The notes: generated by a model not told the origin, from the letters alone. A DNA stretch of 36,495 bases from Ardenticatenaceae bacterium (GCA_030065875.1 JASJCR010000049.1:1-36495); one strand, 5' to 3'. Positions 15,172-23,788 are shown, counted from the stretch's first letter. Numbers and translations are program-made.

Positions 15172-16269
15172 ATGACATCTTTAAAACAAATTACACATCA
15201 CCCCCCCGGCTATTGGCGTCGGGTGTTGATTTTGGCAAGCAAAGATATCGTCGATGCGTTTAAGAACAAGACGATTTTAACCATATTTCTGGGGCTGTCT
15301 TTTATGATTTTGAGCGTCCAGGCGCTGCCACTTCTTCTCCAGATCGATGACCGCCCCACTGTGGCCATTTATGACCCGGCCCGTACGCGTGTCTCAGATT
15401 TACTGCGGCGGGAGGGGATGGTCCAAATTAATGAGCTGCGACGAGAGACTCAACTTCTCGATGTGGCCCGCAGCACCAGCGGTACATTACTGGCGGTGAA
15501 TTTGACGGAAAATTGGCCGGAAACAAGCGGGCCGTTAACGGTTGAAGGGTATATCGCCCACTGGATTCCGCCAGAAACCGCTGCCGCCGCCAAACGGCAG
15601 GCGGAGACGGCTCTGGCGGAGGTCATCGGCCGTCCGGTTGAAATCACCGTCCAGCAAGTGTATCCAACCCCTGAATCGGGTGGCCATACCATCATGATGG
15701 GTCTGGGCTTTGTTATTGCCGTGACGATGGTCACCTCCATTGTCGTTCCGTCTTTGCTGATTGAAGAAAAAACGGCTCACACACTGGAAATGCTGCGGGT
15801 CTCTCCGCTCACGGAGGGGCAAATCGTGCTGGGCAAAGGTACGGCCGGTTTTGTATTTGGGCTGGTGGCGGCCGTCACCCTGCTTCTCTTTAATTGGCGT
15901 ATGGTTCGTTTTTGGGACGTGATGATCATGGCGGTCGCCGCTGGAACCTTGTTTGGGGTGTCTTTGGGGTTGCTGATGGGCATGCTTGTCAAAGATGAAA
16001 GTGCGATGCAGCAGTGGATCGGCCTGCTGTCTGTTTTGCTGCTGGCTCCGCTGATGACGGTCTTTGTAGACAGCAGCCGCCTTCCCGACTGGTTAATGCA
16101 GCTGATTGAGCGGCTGCCGCCGGTTGCTCTCTTTGAGCTCGTCCGAATGGCGTTGTACGAGGAGCGCTTGCTGGCAGAGACCCTGGCCAACTGCGGTTTA
16201 ATTCTAGCGCCCTCGGCGTTGCTGCTGGGGTTTGTGATTTGGCAGCTGCAGCGGTGGGAGGTGGCGTGA
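15172..16269 (+). CDS. ABC-2 type transporter permease 2 (365 aa)
   Basis: This is a paralogue of the preceding gene: LILASKDIVDAFKNKTILTI mirrors its N-terminus, and IEEKTAHTLEMLRVSPLTEG matches the ABC-2 coupling segment. One N-terminal helix, an extracytoplasmic domain and about five C-terminal helices are visible. ATG 15172 with GGGAG upstream is preferred over the GTG at 15151. The stop TGA overlaps the ATG of the lipoprotein hydrolase (TGATG at 16267-16271), so the hydrolase is translationally coupled. Together, ATPase, two permeases and hydrolase form one operon, with the ABC-LytTR protein as likely regulator. Confidence 0.92.
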   Translation: MTSLKQITHHPPGYWRRVLILASKDIVDAFKNKTILTIFLGLSFMILSVQALPLLLQIDDRPTVAIYDPARTRVSDLLRREGMVQINELRRETQLLDVARSTSGTLLAVNLTENWPETSGPLTVEGYIAHWIPPETAAAAKRQAETALAEVIGRPVEITVQQVYPTPESGGHTIMMGLGFVIAVTMVTSIVVPSLLIEEKTAHTLEMLRVSPLTEGQIVLGKGTAGFVFGLVAAVTLLLFNWRMVRFWDVMIMAVAAGTLFGVSLGLLMGMLVKDESAMQQWIGLLSVLLLAPLMTVFVDSSRLPDWLMQLIERLPPVALFELVRMALYEERLLAETLANCGLILAPSALLLGFVIWQLQRWEVA

Positions 16270-18275
16270 TGAGGACCCGGGCTGCGAGAGAATCCGGGAT
16301 ATTTCAAATATCCCGGATTCTGGTAAGAGTCATCTTTCTCTTATGCTCCCTGGCTGCGGTAATCGCCTGCGCTGGCGGAGCAAACGCGCCGCCCACCGGA
16401 GAAGCGGCGGCTGTGACGGAGGCCAGGTCTTCGGGGGAGCCGTTCACTCCCATATTCGAAGAGGACGACTGCCCTTTTGAACTGCCATTCAATTTTGATG
16501 AAGAGCAGGTGCGCTGTGGCATGGTGATTGTGCCCGAAGACCACCACCGGCCGGCCGGACCAGCGATTCGCCTGGCGGTGGCCATCTTCAAAGATGATGG
16601 AAGCGAGCAAGACTCTCAGCCCGACCCACTAATTGTGCTGGCTGGCGGGCCTGGTCAAAAGCTGCTTGAACAGGCGATGCCGGTGGCCGATCTGCTGGCT
16701 CCCCTGCATCCCGGCCGCGACCTGATTTTATTCGATCAGCGGGGGGTGGGATTTTCGGAGCCGGCTCTCGACTGCCCGGAATTTATAGTTGCGCTGCTCG
16801 AAAATCTAAATGAGACCGATGCCAACCTGGCGGCCAAAAACAGTTTTGAGGCGTTGATCGCCTGTCGGGATCGGCTGATGGCTGAGGGACACAATCTGGC
16901 CGCATACACCACCTGGCAAAGCGCGGCCGATGTAGAGATGATCCGCCAAGCGCTGGGATACGATTTGATTAACCTGTACGGCGGCTCCTACGGTTCACTT
17001 CTGGCCCAAGCGGTCATGCGCGACCATCCACAGCACATACGCAGCGTCATCATGGATTCGATCTGGCCGCTGGAAAAGAGCTTTTTTGTCGAGGTGACCA
17101 CCGTCAGCGGTGAAGCGATGGTGCACATGCTCGACCGTTGTGCGGCTGATGTTGAATGCCGTGCAGCCTATCCCCACCTGGAAGATGCGCTGTACGAAGT
17201 GATCGACCGCCTCAACGCCGATCCCCGGCCAATCAAGGTGACTCACCCCCTGACGGGCGATAGCTACCGCGCTTATTTGACCGGCGATATGGTTTTTGGC
17301 AACGTGCGAACCTTTATGTACGATACGGCCGCCATCCCCATTTTGCCACAGGTGATTTACGAGGTTTATGAAGGGGAATACGAGCTCATGACCCGCCTCT
17401 CATCGATCAAGCTGGCCGCTTTTGACCGCTTGAGCACCGGTATGGAACTGTCGGTGGCCTGCACCGATGATCTAACCGGTCATACGCTAGAAGAATATTT
17501 TGCCTTGCTGGATACGCTCCCCCCACCGCTGCAGGGCAGCGCTTCACGGGAGACGATTCGTCGTTACGGGATATTTGCTGTCTGTGATGCATGGCCAGTT
17601 GAAGAAGCGACGCGCCGGCCGTTGACGAGCGACCTGCCGACGCTGCTGCTGTCCGGCGAGTTTGATCCGGTGACGCCGCCCAAATACGCGCCGCAGGTCG
17701 ACGCTCATCTGAGCCACAGCTTCGCCTATGAATTTCCTGGGGTGGGCCACAGCCCGTTGGGGTCGAGCGAATGTGCCCAGGAGATGTTTCGCGCCTTTTT
17801 GGATGATCTGCATCACGCTCCGGACGACGGCTGCCTGGCCGATTACGACATCGATTTTGCCGTCCCGGCCGATTATGACGTATCGGCCCTGGAGCCGGTG
17901 ACGATTTTGGAGTTTGGCATTCGCAGTATGGCCCCGGCCGGCTGGCGGCAGGTGGAGCCGGGGGTGTTTACCTCACCTGATTTTGCGCAGATATTTTACC
18001 TGTTAAAAATCGAGATGCCGCTGGAGGGGTTTATCGAAGAAAATGATTTGGACGGCCCCTACGATGAGCGGGAAATCAACGGCCGGGTGTGGCAATTTTA
18101 CGAGTTTCACCCGTCGGATCCCGGCTCAATCGGGATCGACGTGATTTCCATGATTGACGACCACTCATTTTACGATGTGGCCGTCGTCACCCCGGAGCAG
18201 GGTCGAGAGCTGGTGGAAAGCAATTTGCTCTTCCCCGCGCTTGAGGCGTTTGCTGAAGTGCTGCCGGGCAGCTAA
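16269..18275 (+). CDS. lipoprotein alpha/beta hydrolase, TAP-like (S33-type) with C-terminal extension (668 aa)
   Basis: The protein begins with a signal segment (RILVRVIFLLCSLAAVIAC; Cys34 is the likely lipidation site) and a short linker, then an alpha/beta-hydrolase fold of the tripeptidyl-aminopeptidase type. Motifs are VLAGGPGQ (oxyanion region), LILFDQRGVGFSEP and the nucleophile elbow LYGGSYGSLLAQ with Ser240. A lid is followed by LLLSGEFDPVTPP with Asp466 and FPGVGHSPLGS with His494. A TAP-like C-terminal segment closes the hydrolase, and about 150 further residues (from DYDIDFAVPADYDV) form a domain I do not recognise. It is expected outside the membrane, processing peptides or esters. 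It is coupled to the ABC transporter genes, so it may act on the exported or imported compound. The start region contains a perfect 13-bp hairpin. Confidence 0.9.
   Translation: MRTRAARESGIFQISRILVRVIFLLCSLAAVIACAGGANAPPTGEAAAVTEARSSGEPFTPIFEEDDCPFELPFNFDEEQVRCGMVIVPEDHHRPAGPAIRLAVAIFKDDGSEQDSQPDPLIVLAGGPGQKLLEQAMPVADLLAPLHPGRDLILFDQRGVGFSEPALDCPEFIVALLENLNETDANLAAKNSFEALIACRDRLMAEGHNLAAYTTWQSAADVEMIRQALGYDLINLYGGSYGSLLAQAVMRDHPQHIRSVIMDSIWPLEKSFFVEVTTVSGEAMVHMLDRCAADVECRAAYPHLEDALYEVIDRLNADPRPIKVTHPLTGDSYRAYLTGDMVFGNVRTFMYDTAAIPILPQVIYEVYEGEYELMTRLSSIKLAAFDRLSTGMELSVACTDDLTGHTLEEYFALLDTLPPPLQGSASRETIRRYGIFAVCDAWPVEEATRRPLTSDLPTLLLSGEFDPVTPPKYAPQVDAHLSHSFAYEFPGVGHSPLGSSECAQEMFRAFLDDLHHAPDDGCLADYDIDFAVPADYDVSALEPVTILEFGIRSMAPAGWRQVEPGVFTSPDFAQIFYLLKIEMPLEGFIEENDLDGPYDEREINGRVWQFYEFHPSDPGSIGIDVISMIDDHSFYDVAVVTPEQGRELVESNLLFPALEAFAEVLPGS
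16290..16320. repeat. perfect 13-bp hairpin inside the hydrolase signal-peptide codons
   Basis: GAATCCGGGATAT (16290-16302) and ATATCCCGGATTC (16308-16320) are exact complements around a 5-base TTCAA loop. The hairpin lies 21 bases after the start codon and encodes residues 8-17, ahead of the hydrophobic segment. It may be an inserted palindromic repeat that the signal peptide tolerates, or a structure that lowers translation or transcription into the last gene of the operon. Confidence 0.8.
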
Positions 18276-18544
18276 GAAACGCAGCCGTCAAGCTGGAGGG
18301 GCCTTTTAAGGATCAATTAATCTTTTTAGCGGAACTTTAAATCAGGTTGGGAAAACAGCTAAAATTTTAATCCTCTGCCCAAAAGCCCCTTACTTCAGTA
18401 CTATTTAAGCGGACAGGCGGCAAAATTCTTTCTTCGAATTGAGCCAAGTAACTCGTTTACATCAGCGCCATCTAAATTGATCTACTATGCATGCTGGTGG
18501 GATTTAACCAATTCAAATCCAAATTCCAAGGAGAGGAATTAACT

Positions 18545-19987
18545 ATGCATGGTGTAACTCAGAAAAAGCTAATTTTATTATTGCCACTGGCACTGGCGCT
18601 TTCGGCAACCCTGTGGCTCACCGGGCAGCTGCGGAGCCAAACCGTCGCCGCCCAAACCGCGACAAATGACGCCCGGCTGTACGTGGCCCACCTGGCCCCG
18701 TTTGCCATGGATCCAGGGACAAGCGTTACCGTGACGCTCAACAACACGGCCGTGCTGACAAATTTTGAATACGGAGACTCAACCGGGTATCTGGACGTGG
18801 TTTCCGGGACGTATGACGTGGAGATATTTGCCGGCAGTTCGGGCACAGCTGCAATAACGGGCACGGTTGACCTGATGGCCGGAGAAGATTACACGGCGAT
18901 TGCCATTGGTGACGGTGCCAACCAGAGCCTGGCTCTCCTTCCTTTAGGGGACGACAACAGCGCCCCACCGGCCGGGCAGGCCAAGATTCGCCTGGGTCAC
19001 CTGGCCCCGTTTACCAACACGCTGGCTGGGACCACGGCCGATGTGCGTCTTCAGGATGACACGATCCTGCTTGACGATGTGCAGTTTGGTACCGTCGATG
19101 TGGGCTATACGGTCGTCGTGACGGCCGGACTGGTGGATGTGAAAATCACCTCTCCGGACGGCACAGTGACGCTGATCGATCCCCGGCCGTTTATGGCAAA
19201 GGATGGCGACGTGATCAGCGCCTTTGCGGTCGGTGATGGAACCAACCAGGATCTGGGTGTCTTTGCCATCACCAACGGCTCCGAAGGCGTTTTCCTGCCG
19301 CTGGAGACCGAGTCACGTCTCTATGTAGCCCACCTGGCCCCGTTTGCCATGGATCCGGGGACCGGCGTAACCGTCACCCTGGACAGCAACCCGGTGCTGA
19401 CCAATTTTGAGTATGGGGATTCAACCGGCTATTTGTCCCTCGATCCGATGACGTACACGGTTGAAATCTTCCCCGGAGGCAGCGGATCAGCCGCGATTTC
19501 CGGCACGGTTGGCCTGATGGCTGGCCAGGATTACACGGCAATCGCCATCGGTGACGGTGCCAACCAGAGTTTAGGTTTGGTGCCTCTTATTGATGACAAC
19601 ACCCCACCGCCGGCCGGGCAGGCCAAGATTCGCCTGGGTCACCTGGCTCCGTTTGCCAGCGCCCTGGTCAGCACCACGGCCGATGTGCGTCTGCAGGACG
19701 GCACCGTGCTGCTGGATGATGTCGTATTTGGCGTTGTGGATACCGCTTACATGGTGGTTGTGCCTGCTGGCGTCGTTGACGTCAAGATCACGACCCCTGA
19801 CGGCAGCACCACCCTCATCGATCCGGCGCCTTTCATGGCCAACGACGGGGACATTATTAGTGCCTTTGCGACCGGTGATGGTACCAATCAGCCTCTGGGC
19901 GTCTTTGCCATCATCAATGGGCAGGAAGGATTTTTCCTGACCTTAATGACCGAGATTTCGTATTTGCCGGTAGCTGCCAAAAATTGA
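18545..19987 (+). CDS. secreted protein with four DUF4397 domains in two duplicated pairs (480 aa)
   Basis: A signal peptide (QKKLILLLPLALALSATLWL, cleavage probably after VAAQ near residue 37) is followed by DUF4397 domains. Each starts with a '(R/K)(L/I)(Y/R)(V/L)(A/G)HLAPF' strand and holds a 'Y.V.(I/V)T' ladder and 'AIGDGANQSL' or 'AFA.GDGTNQ' loops. Four such domains form two A-B pairs, with Arg44 and Arg258 as equivalent residues 214 apart. The protein ends YLPVAAKN, resembling the YLPLVxxN tails of many Chloroflexota secreted proteins. DUF4397 domains are extracellular beta-sandwiches of unknown binding role. ATG 18545 is chosen because AAGGAGAGG precedes it and the signal peptide starts there. 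A terminator follows at 20008. Confidence 0.9.
   Translation: MHGVTQKKLILLLPLALALSATLWLTGQLRSQTVAAQTATNDARLYVAHLAPFAMDPGTSVTVTLNNTAVLTNFEYGDSTGYLDVVSGTYDVEIFAGSSGTAAITGTVDLMAGEDYTAIAIGDGANQSLALLPLGDDNSAPPAGQAKIRLGHLAPFTNTLAGTTADVRLQDDTILLDDVQFGTVDVGYTVVVTAGLVDVKITSPDGTVTLIDPRPFMAKDGDVISAFAVGDGTNQDLGVFAITNGSEGVFLPLETESRLYVAHLAPFAMDPGTGVTVTLDSNPVLTNFEYGDSTGYLSLDPMTYTVEIFPGGSGSAAISGTVGLMAGQDYTAIAIGDGANQSLGLVPLIDDNTPPPAGQAKIRLGHLAPFASALVSTTADVRLQDGTVLLDDVVFGVVDTAYMVVVPAGVVDVKITTPDGSTTLIDPAPFMANDGDIISAFATGDGTNQPLGVFAIINGQEGFFLTLMTEISYLPVAAKN
18674..19957 (+). repeat. 642-bp tandem duplication inside the DUF4397 gene
   Basis: Unit 1 (about 18674-19315) and unit 2 (about 19316-19957) align without gaps over long stretches. 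For example, TGGCCCCGTTTGCCATGGAT occurs in both, as does GCCAAGATTCGCCTGGGTCA. DNA identity is clearly high by eye, pointing to a recent in-frame duplication of a two-domain unit. Confidence 0.85.
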
Positions 19988-20007
19988 TGGGCAGCGGTAA
20001 ATCTATT

Positions 20008-20041
20008 GAGGAGGGTCTCAAGGCCCTCCTCTTTCTTTTTT
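20008..20041 (+). terminator. rho-independent terminator of the DUF4397 gene
   Basis: GAGGAGGG (20008-20015) pairs perfectly with CCCTCCTC (20024-20031) around an 8-base loop and is followed directly by TTTCTTTTTT. It lies 21 bases after the stop at 19987. This is the clearest intrinsic terminator in the window. Confidence 0.88.
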
Positions 20042-20247
20042 GGGTGAAGGCAGTGGAATAGATTCCATGCTTATCATTATCAGAAATGGAAGCCTGCACA
20101 TCACGAGCCGATACCAAACCAACATTATTTCTTGTTCGGACGAGGCAAACGGTCGGTACCCTGGTTTCAGGGACAAAATGGCTAATTATTCGAGGGTCAT
20201 CTTTTGCTATAGTTGATTTATCAATTATTGTGGCAAAGGTAACCCTC

Positions 20248-21777
20248 ATGAAATCAAAAGGATATTGGGCCATCATTTCGGCCGTTGGGATTGTGATTTT
20301 TCTGGGCGTGATGGGCCGGCTCGTCTGGGCGGCCGCCGGCGGCACCGCCTTCACCTATCAAGGTTATTTGATCGACGGCGGCTCCACCGCCAACGGGAAT
20401 TATGATTTTGAATTTCGCCTGTACGATGCGGAGACCGCCGGGAACCAGATCGGCAGCGTGATCACCGTTGATGATTTGGCCGTCAGCGATGGGGAGTTTC
20501 GCGTCGACCTCGATTACGGGGTCGATATTTTTGACGGCAGCGATCGCTGGCTGGAAGTCAGCGTTCGCCTGGGCAGCGACTCCGGTGCCTATACACTACT
20601 CAGCCCGCGCTCTCAAATTGGAACGACGCTTGAGGCGATCTATGCCGAGGATGAAGACGCCATCCTGGGAAATGAATGGAATGTCTCCCTGACTCTAAAC
20701 GGCACCAGTTTGGAGGTGACCGACGCCGGGGGCACGCTGGCGGCCGACCTGGCCGTGTTTGCGGCCGATCGCACCCCGATTGACAGCCTGCCATTCACCA
20801 TTTCAACCCCCGGATCCTATTATGTGACCGGCGTTTTAACCGCCACGGCCGATACAGATGGAATTACCATTGCCACCAATGATGTGACCATTGATTTAAC
20901 CGGTTTTGCCCTGCAGGGTGGGGGGGGCACGACGGGCAGCGCCATTACCGCTTCGGGCACCTACAGCAACGTGCACATTTTTAACGGTACCGTTACCGGC
21001 TGGGGCGGGGCGGGGATCAACGTGGGCACCATTCACACCGGTATTTTTGAAAGCCTGCGTTTGAGCGCCAACGGGGGCGATGGGCTGACCGCTGGTAATC
21101 AGGCGGTAGTCACAAAAGTCACAGCGCTGGAGAATTTAGGGAATGGCATCAATATCGGGGAAGGTGGATCGGTTAATCTGGTCACGGCCGTGACCAATTC
21201 ACTCGACGGCATTAACGTGGGGGATGGTTCAAGCGTGACGGAATCAACCGCCTTTGACAACGTGCAGGACGGCATCGAAGGTGGTCAAGGGGTCACCATC
21301 GTGCACTGCGTGGTTTCCGATAATGAAGAAAGCGGCGTTGAAGCGGCCGATGGGGCCACCATTCAGGGCAATTCCGCCTACGACAATGTGGGAGATGGAT
21401 TTTTGATCGCCGGGAGCAGCATGGTTCGCGAAAATATCAGCAGCCTCAACAATGGGAACGGGTTTCAGGTAACCGGTAACGGCACCGAACTGCTGCACAA
21501 CAAGAGCCATGAAAACGACCTGAACGGGTTTTTGGTCAGCGGCAGCTACGGCCGGATCGACAGCAACAGCCTGACAGATAGCGATTCCGGTGGGTTAACC
21601 GTGACCGGAACGGCAAACCTCATTATCCGCAATGCCGGTGCCGGGAATTACAATACGACTTTAGGAGCTTCCGAAGATTTTAATATCAGTGCAGGCAATG
21701 TTGTTGGACCAATCCTAAACGTCACTGGAGCCGGTCAATTTAACACGACCGAGCCTTTTGCCAATTTTAGGTATTAA
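20248..21777 (+). CDS. secreted right-handed beta-helix protein 1 (509 aa)
   Basis: A signal peptide (ISAVGIVIFLGVMGRLVWA, cleavage near AAAG) precedes an N-terminal domain of about 140 residues beginning FTYQGYLIDGGSTANGNYDF and containing DRWLEVSVRLGSDSGAYTLL. A bridging segment (FTISTPGSYYVTGVLTA, then DVTIDLTGFALQG) opens a right-handed parallel beta-helix of NosD/pectate-lyase type. Its coils of about 23 residues repeat patterns such as DGINVGDGSSVTESTAFDNV. The C-terminus is EPFANFRY. Such helices bind or cleave polysaccharides or serve as surface adhesins; no catalytic Asp/Arg/Lys set is evident, so an enzyme role is unproven. ATG 20248 with an AAGG site upstream is used, because earlier codons do not belong to the signal peptide. 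It is the first gene of a three-gene cluster. Confidence 0.9.
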   Translation: MKSKGYWAIISAVGIVIFLGVMGRLVWAAAGGTAFTYQGYLIDGGSTANGNYDFEFRLYDAETAGNQIGSVITVDDLAVSDGEFRVDLDYGVDIFDGSDRWLEVSVRLGSDSGAYTLLSPRSQIGTTLEAIYAEDEDAILGNEWNVSLTLNGTSLEVTDAGGTLAADLAVFAADRTPIDSLPFTISTPGSYYVTGVLTATADTDGITIATNDVTIDLTGFALQGGGGTTGSAITASGTYSNVHIFNGTVTGWGGAGINVGTIHTGIFESLRLSANGGDGLTAGNQAVVTKVTALENLGNGINIGEGGSVNLVTAVTNSLDGINVGDGSSVTESTAFDNVQDGIEGGQGVTIVHCVVSDNEESGVEAADGATIQGNSAYDNVGDGFLIAGSSMVRENISSLNNGNGFQVTGNGTELLHNKSHENDLNGFLVSGSYGRIDSNSLTDSDSGGLTVTGTANLIIRNAGAGNYNTTLGASEDFNISAGNVVGPILNVTGAGQFNTTEPFANFRY

Positions 21778-21792
21778 GAGGAGCCAGAAATC

Positions 21793-23325
21793 ATGAAATT
21801 TAAAAAAACAGAGCCAATTTTGTTAATTTTCCTGGCCGGGTTTTTGATGTTTGCTGGGACCCTCGCCTTAACAAACGTTTTTGCCGCCAGCAGTACCACC
21901 TTTACCTACCAGGGCTTTTTAAAAGATGGTGGGGTGCCGGTCAACGGCACCTTTGATTTTGAGTTCCAGCTTTACGATGACGGCAGCGCCGGTGCTCAGG
22001 TGGGGAGCACCCTCAATTCTGAAGACATATCGGTGGTTAACGGATACTTTAACGTCACCCTCGACTTTGGGGCCGCGCCGTTTGACGGCAGCCAGCGCTG
22101 GCTGCAAATTGGCGTCCGGCCGGGCGGCAGCACCGGCAGCTACACGCTGCTGACGCCGCGAGTTGAGCTAACCCCGGTCCCTTACGCCATTTACGGCGAA
22201 GATGCCGATGCCGATCCCGCCAATGAGCTAAACACCGGTCTTTTCCTGACCGGAACCGTCTTGTCACTGGTTGACAGTGGAGGCGCGTTGAGCGTCGATT
22301 TGGCTTCGCTTAACCAGGATCCCCGTACCCCGATCAGCAGCATCCCGACCACGATCAATCAGCCCGGTTCTTATTATTTGACCCAAAATGTAACCAATAC
22401 CGGCAGCTATGCAGACGGCATTACGATTGACGCCAATCATGTCACCCTTGATCTTAACGGCTTCACCCTGGCCGATACCGGGGTTGGGGATGATGGGATT
22501 GTTGTGCGAGGGGATCAAGATAATATCCACATCAAAAATGGAGTTGTGCGCGGTTGGGGAGGCGATGGGATTAACGCTTTAAATGCGGACAACTCGATTT
22601 TTGAAAATCTCCATGTAGAAAATAATGGTTATGACGGGCTGGTTGGTGATTTTGGAGTGATTATCATCAACTGTACAAGTGTCGGCAATCGTTATGATGG
22701 TTTGGAAGGGGATGACGGCACGATCATCAAAAATTCTACGGCCGTAGGCAACGGCGACAACGGTATTCAATCAAGTGAAGGGACCATAAGCATCGGCAAT
22801 GCCAGCTCAGATAATGCCCGCGATGGGTTTGATTTGGCCTCTGGCTCGCTGTTTATTAACAACGCTGCGCGGGGCAACAGCGGATTTGGCTTTGACATCG
22901 CTCTAAGCGGACAGGCGCAAAACAACAGTGCCTCTGGTAATCTCGGCAACGGGTTTGATATTGCTTCCGCTTCGCTGATCATGGGCAACACCTCAAAAAA
23001 CAACGGCACGGTCGGTGAAACCAGTAACACTTATTTGCATGGTTTTCGTACCTTTGCCAATGCTTATTTAATTAACAATGTTGCCGAAGGCAATGTTCAA
23101 GATGGCTTTCGCATTTCTAGTACCGATGTGTTTTTAGACAGCAACCAGGGGTATAACAATGGGGAATACGGTTTGCAGGCGACATCATCTGGCAGCCTGT
23201 TTGTTGGAAACAGCGCGGCCGGCAATACAACAGGCGATTTTGCAATTATTGCCACAAGCGCTTATGGGCAAATAATTACCGGTACGGCCTCAACCGATCA
23301 GCCGTTTGCCAACTTCGACCCGTAA
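21793..23325 (+). CDS. secreted right-handed beta-helix protein 2 (510 aa)
   Basis: This is a paralogue of the preceding protein with the same order: signal peptide (LLIFLAGFLMFAGTLAL), FTYQGFLKDGGVPVNGTFDF domain with QRWLQIGVRPGG, the INQPGSYYLTQNVTNTG bridge, then a beta-helix (DGITIDANHVTLDLNGFTL, then repeating coils with N/D-rich turns such as NRYDGLEGDDGTIIKNSTAV). It ends QPFANFDP. Near-equal length (509 and 510) and matched segments indicate an old tandem duplication; coil sequences have diverged far more than the N-terminal domain. AGAGGAG lies before the ATG, 15 bases after the previous stop, so the two genes are co-transcribed. Confidence 0.92.
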   Translation: MKFKKTEPILLIFLAGFLMFAGTLALTNVFAASSTTFTYQGFLKDGGVPVNGTFDFEFQLYDDGSAGAQVGSTLNSEDISVVNGYFNVTLDFGAAPFDGSQRWLQIGVRPGGSTGSYTLLTPRVELTPVPYAIYGEDADADPANELNTGLFLTGTVLSLVDSGGALSVDLASLNQDPRTPISSIPTTINQPGSYYLTQNVTNTGSYADGITIDANHVTLDLNGFTLADTGVGDDGIVVRGDQDNIHIKNGVVRGWGGDGINALNADNSIFENLHVENNGYDGLVGDFGVIIINCTSVGNRYDGLEGDDGTIIKNSTAVGNGDNGIQSSEGTISIGNASSDNARDGFDLASGSLFINNAARGNSGFGFDIALSGQAQNNSASGNLGNGFDIASASLIMGNTSKNNGTVGETSNTYLHGFRTFANAYLINNVAEGNVQDGFRISSTDVFLDSNQGYNNGEYGLQATSSGSLFVGNSAAGNTTGDFAIIATSAYGQIITGTASTDQPFANFDP

Positions 23326-23339
23326 ACAGGAGATATGCG

Positions 23340-23747
23340 ATGATACCCAATCAAAAATCACGGTGGGTAGTGCGCCTTTTCGCCATCGGCCTGATGGGAC
23401 TGGTCGCGGCCCTTACGATGCCTCAGATCCAGCCGCCGGCCGTGGCCCAAACCGGGGGTTCCTACGATCTTTCCTGGTTTACGATCGACAGCAGCCAGAC
23501 AATTACGGGGGATACTTATCAGCTCGATGGCTCTGTCGGTCAGGCGGATGCCAGCACGATCCAGAGCGGGGGACAGTTTGAGTTGAGCGGCGGCTTCTGG
23601 CAGGTTGGTCAGCAAAACCCCACGGCCGTGACCCTGGAAGCGGTTTCCACGGCCGCCGCTGGCGATCTGATACTGTTTGTCGGGCTGTTCGGCGTTCTCT
23701 TGCTGGGTACCGGTGCGGCCGTGTGGCGTAAAATCCGGGGGCAATGA
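23340..23747 (+). CDS. small secreted protein with C-terminal membrane anchor (135 aa)
   Basis: After a signal peptide (WVVRLFAIGLMGLVAALTM) the mature protein begins GGSYDLSWFTIDSS, then TYQLDGSVGQADAS and GGQFELSGGFWQ. I know this pattern from uncharacterised Chloroflexota and planctomycete secreted proteins (SYdLsWft / YtLsGtiGQ.da / G..y.l.GGFW). The C-terminus has a hydrophobic span (LILFVGLFGVLLLGTGAAV) and a basic WRKIRGQ end, the layout of a sorting signal or tail anchor. It is 14 bases downstream of the second beta-helix gene with AGGAG before the ATG, so it belongs to the same operon and may hold the beta-helix proteins at the cell surface. Confidence 0.8.
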   Translation: MIPNQKSRWVVRLFAIGLMGLVAALTMPQIQPPAVAQTGGSYDLSWFTIDSSQTITGDTYQLDGSVGQADASTIQSGGQFELSGGFWQVGQQNPTAVTLEAVSTAAAGDLILFVGLFGVLLLGTGAAVWRKIRGQ

Positions 23748-23764
23748 CGCCGATCGGCCAATTC

Positions 23765-23788
23765 AGGGGCTTGGCCAGCCAAGCCCCT
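23765..23788. terminator. 10-bp hairpin after the surface-protein operon
   Basis: AGGGGCTTGG (23765-23774) pairs perfectly with CCAAGCCCCT (23779-23788) around a CCAG loop, 18 bases after the stop at 23747. No U-run follows, so intrinsic termination is uncertain; it may instead be a palindromic dispersed repeat or a bidirectional weak terminator. The rest of the 212-base gap before the sigma-factor gene holds AT-rich promoter-like sequence. Confidence 0.5.

Noticed and set aside
16239..16268. Upstream extension of the hydrolase frame.
   Set aside because: It overlaps the permease gene; ATG 16269 overlaps the permease stop (TGATG) and is followed by the lipoprotein signal.
20086..20247. 54-codon N-terminal extension of beta-helix protein 1.
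   Set aside because: The extension has no similarity to the paralogue, whereas ATG 20248 starts exactly at a signal peptide, as in the second copy.
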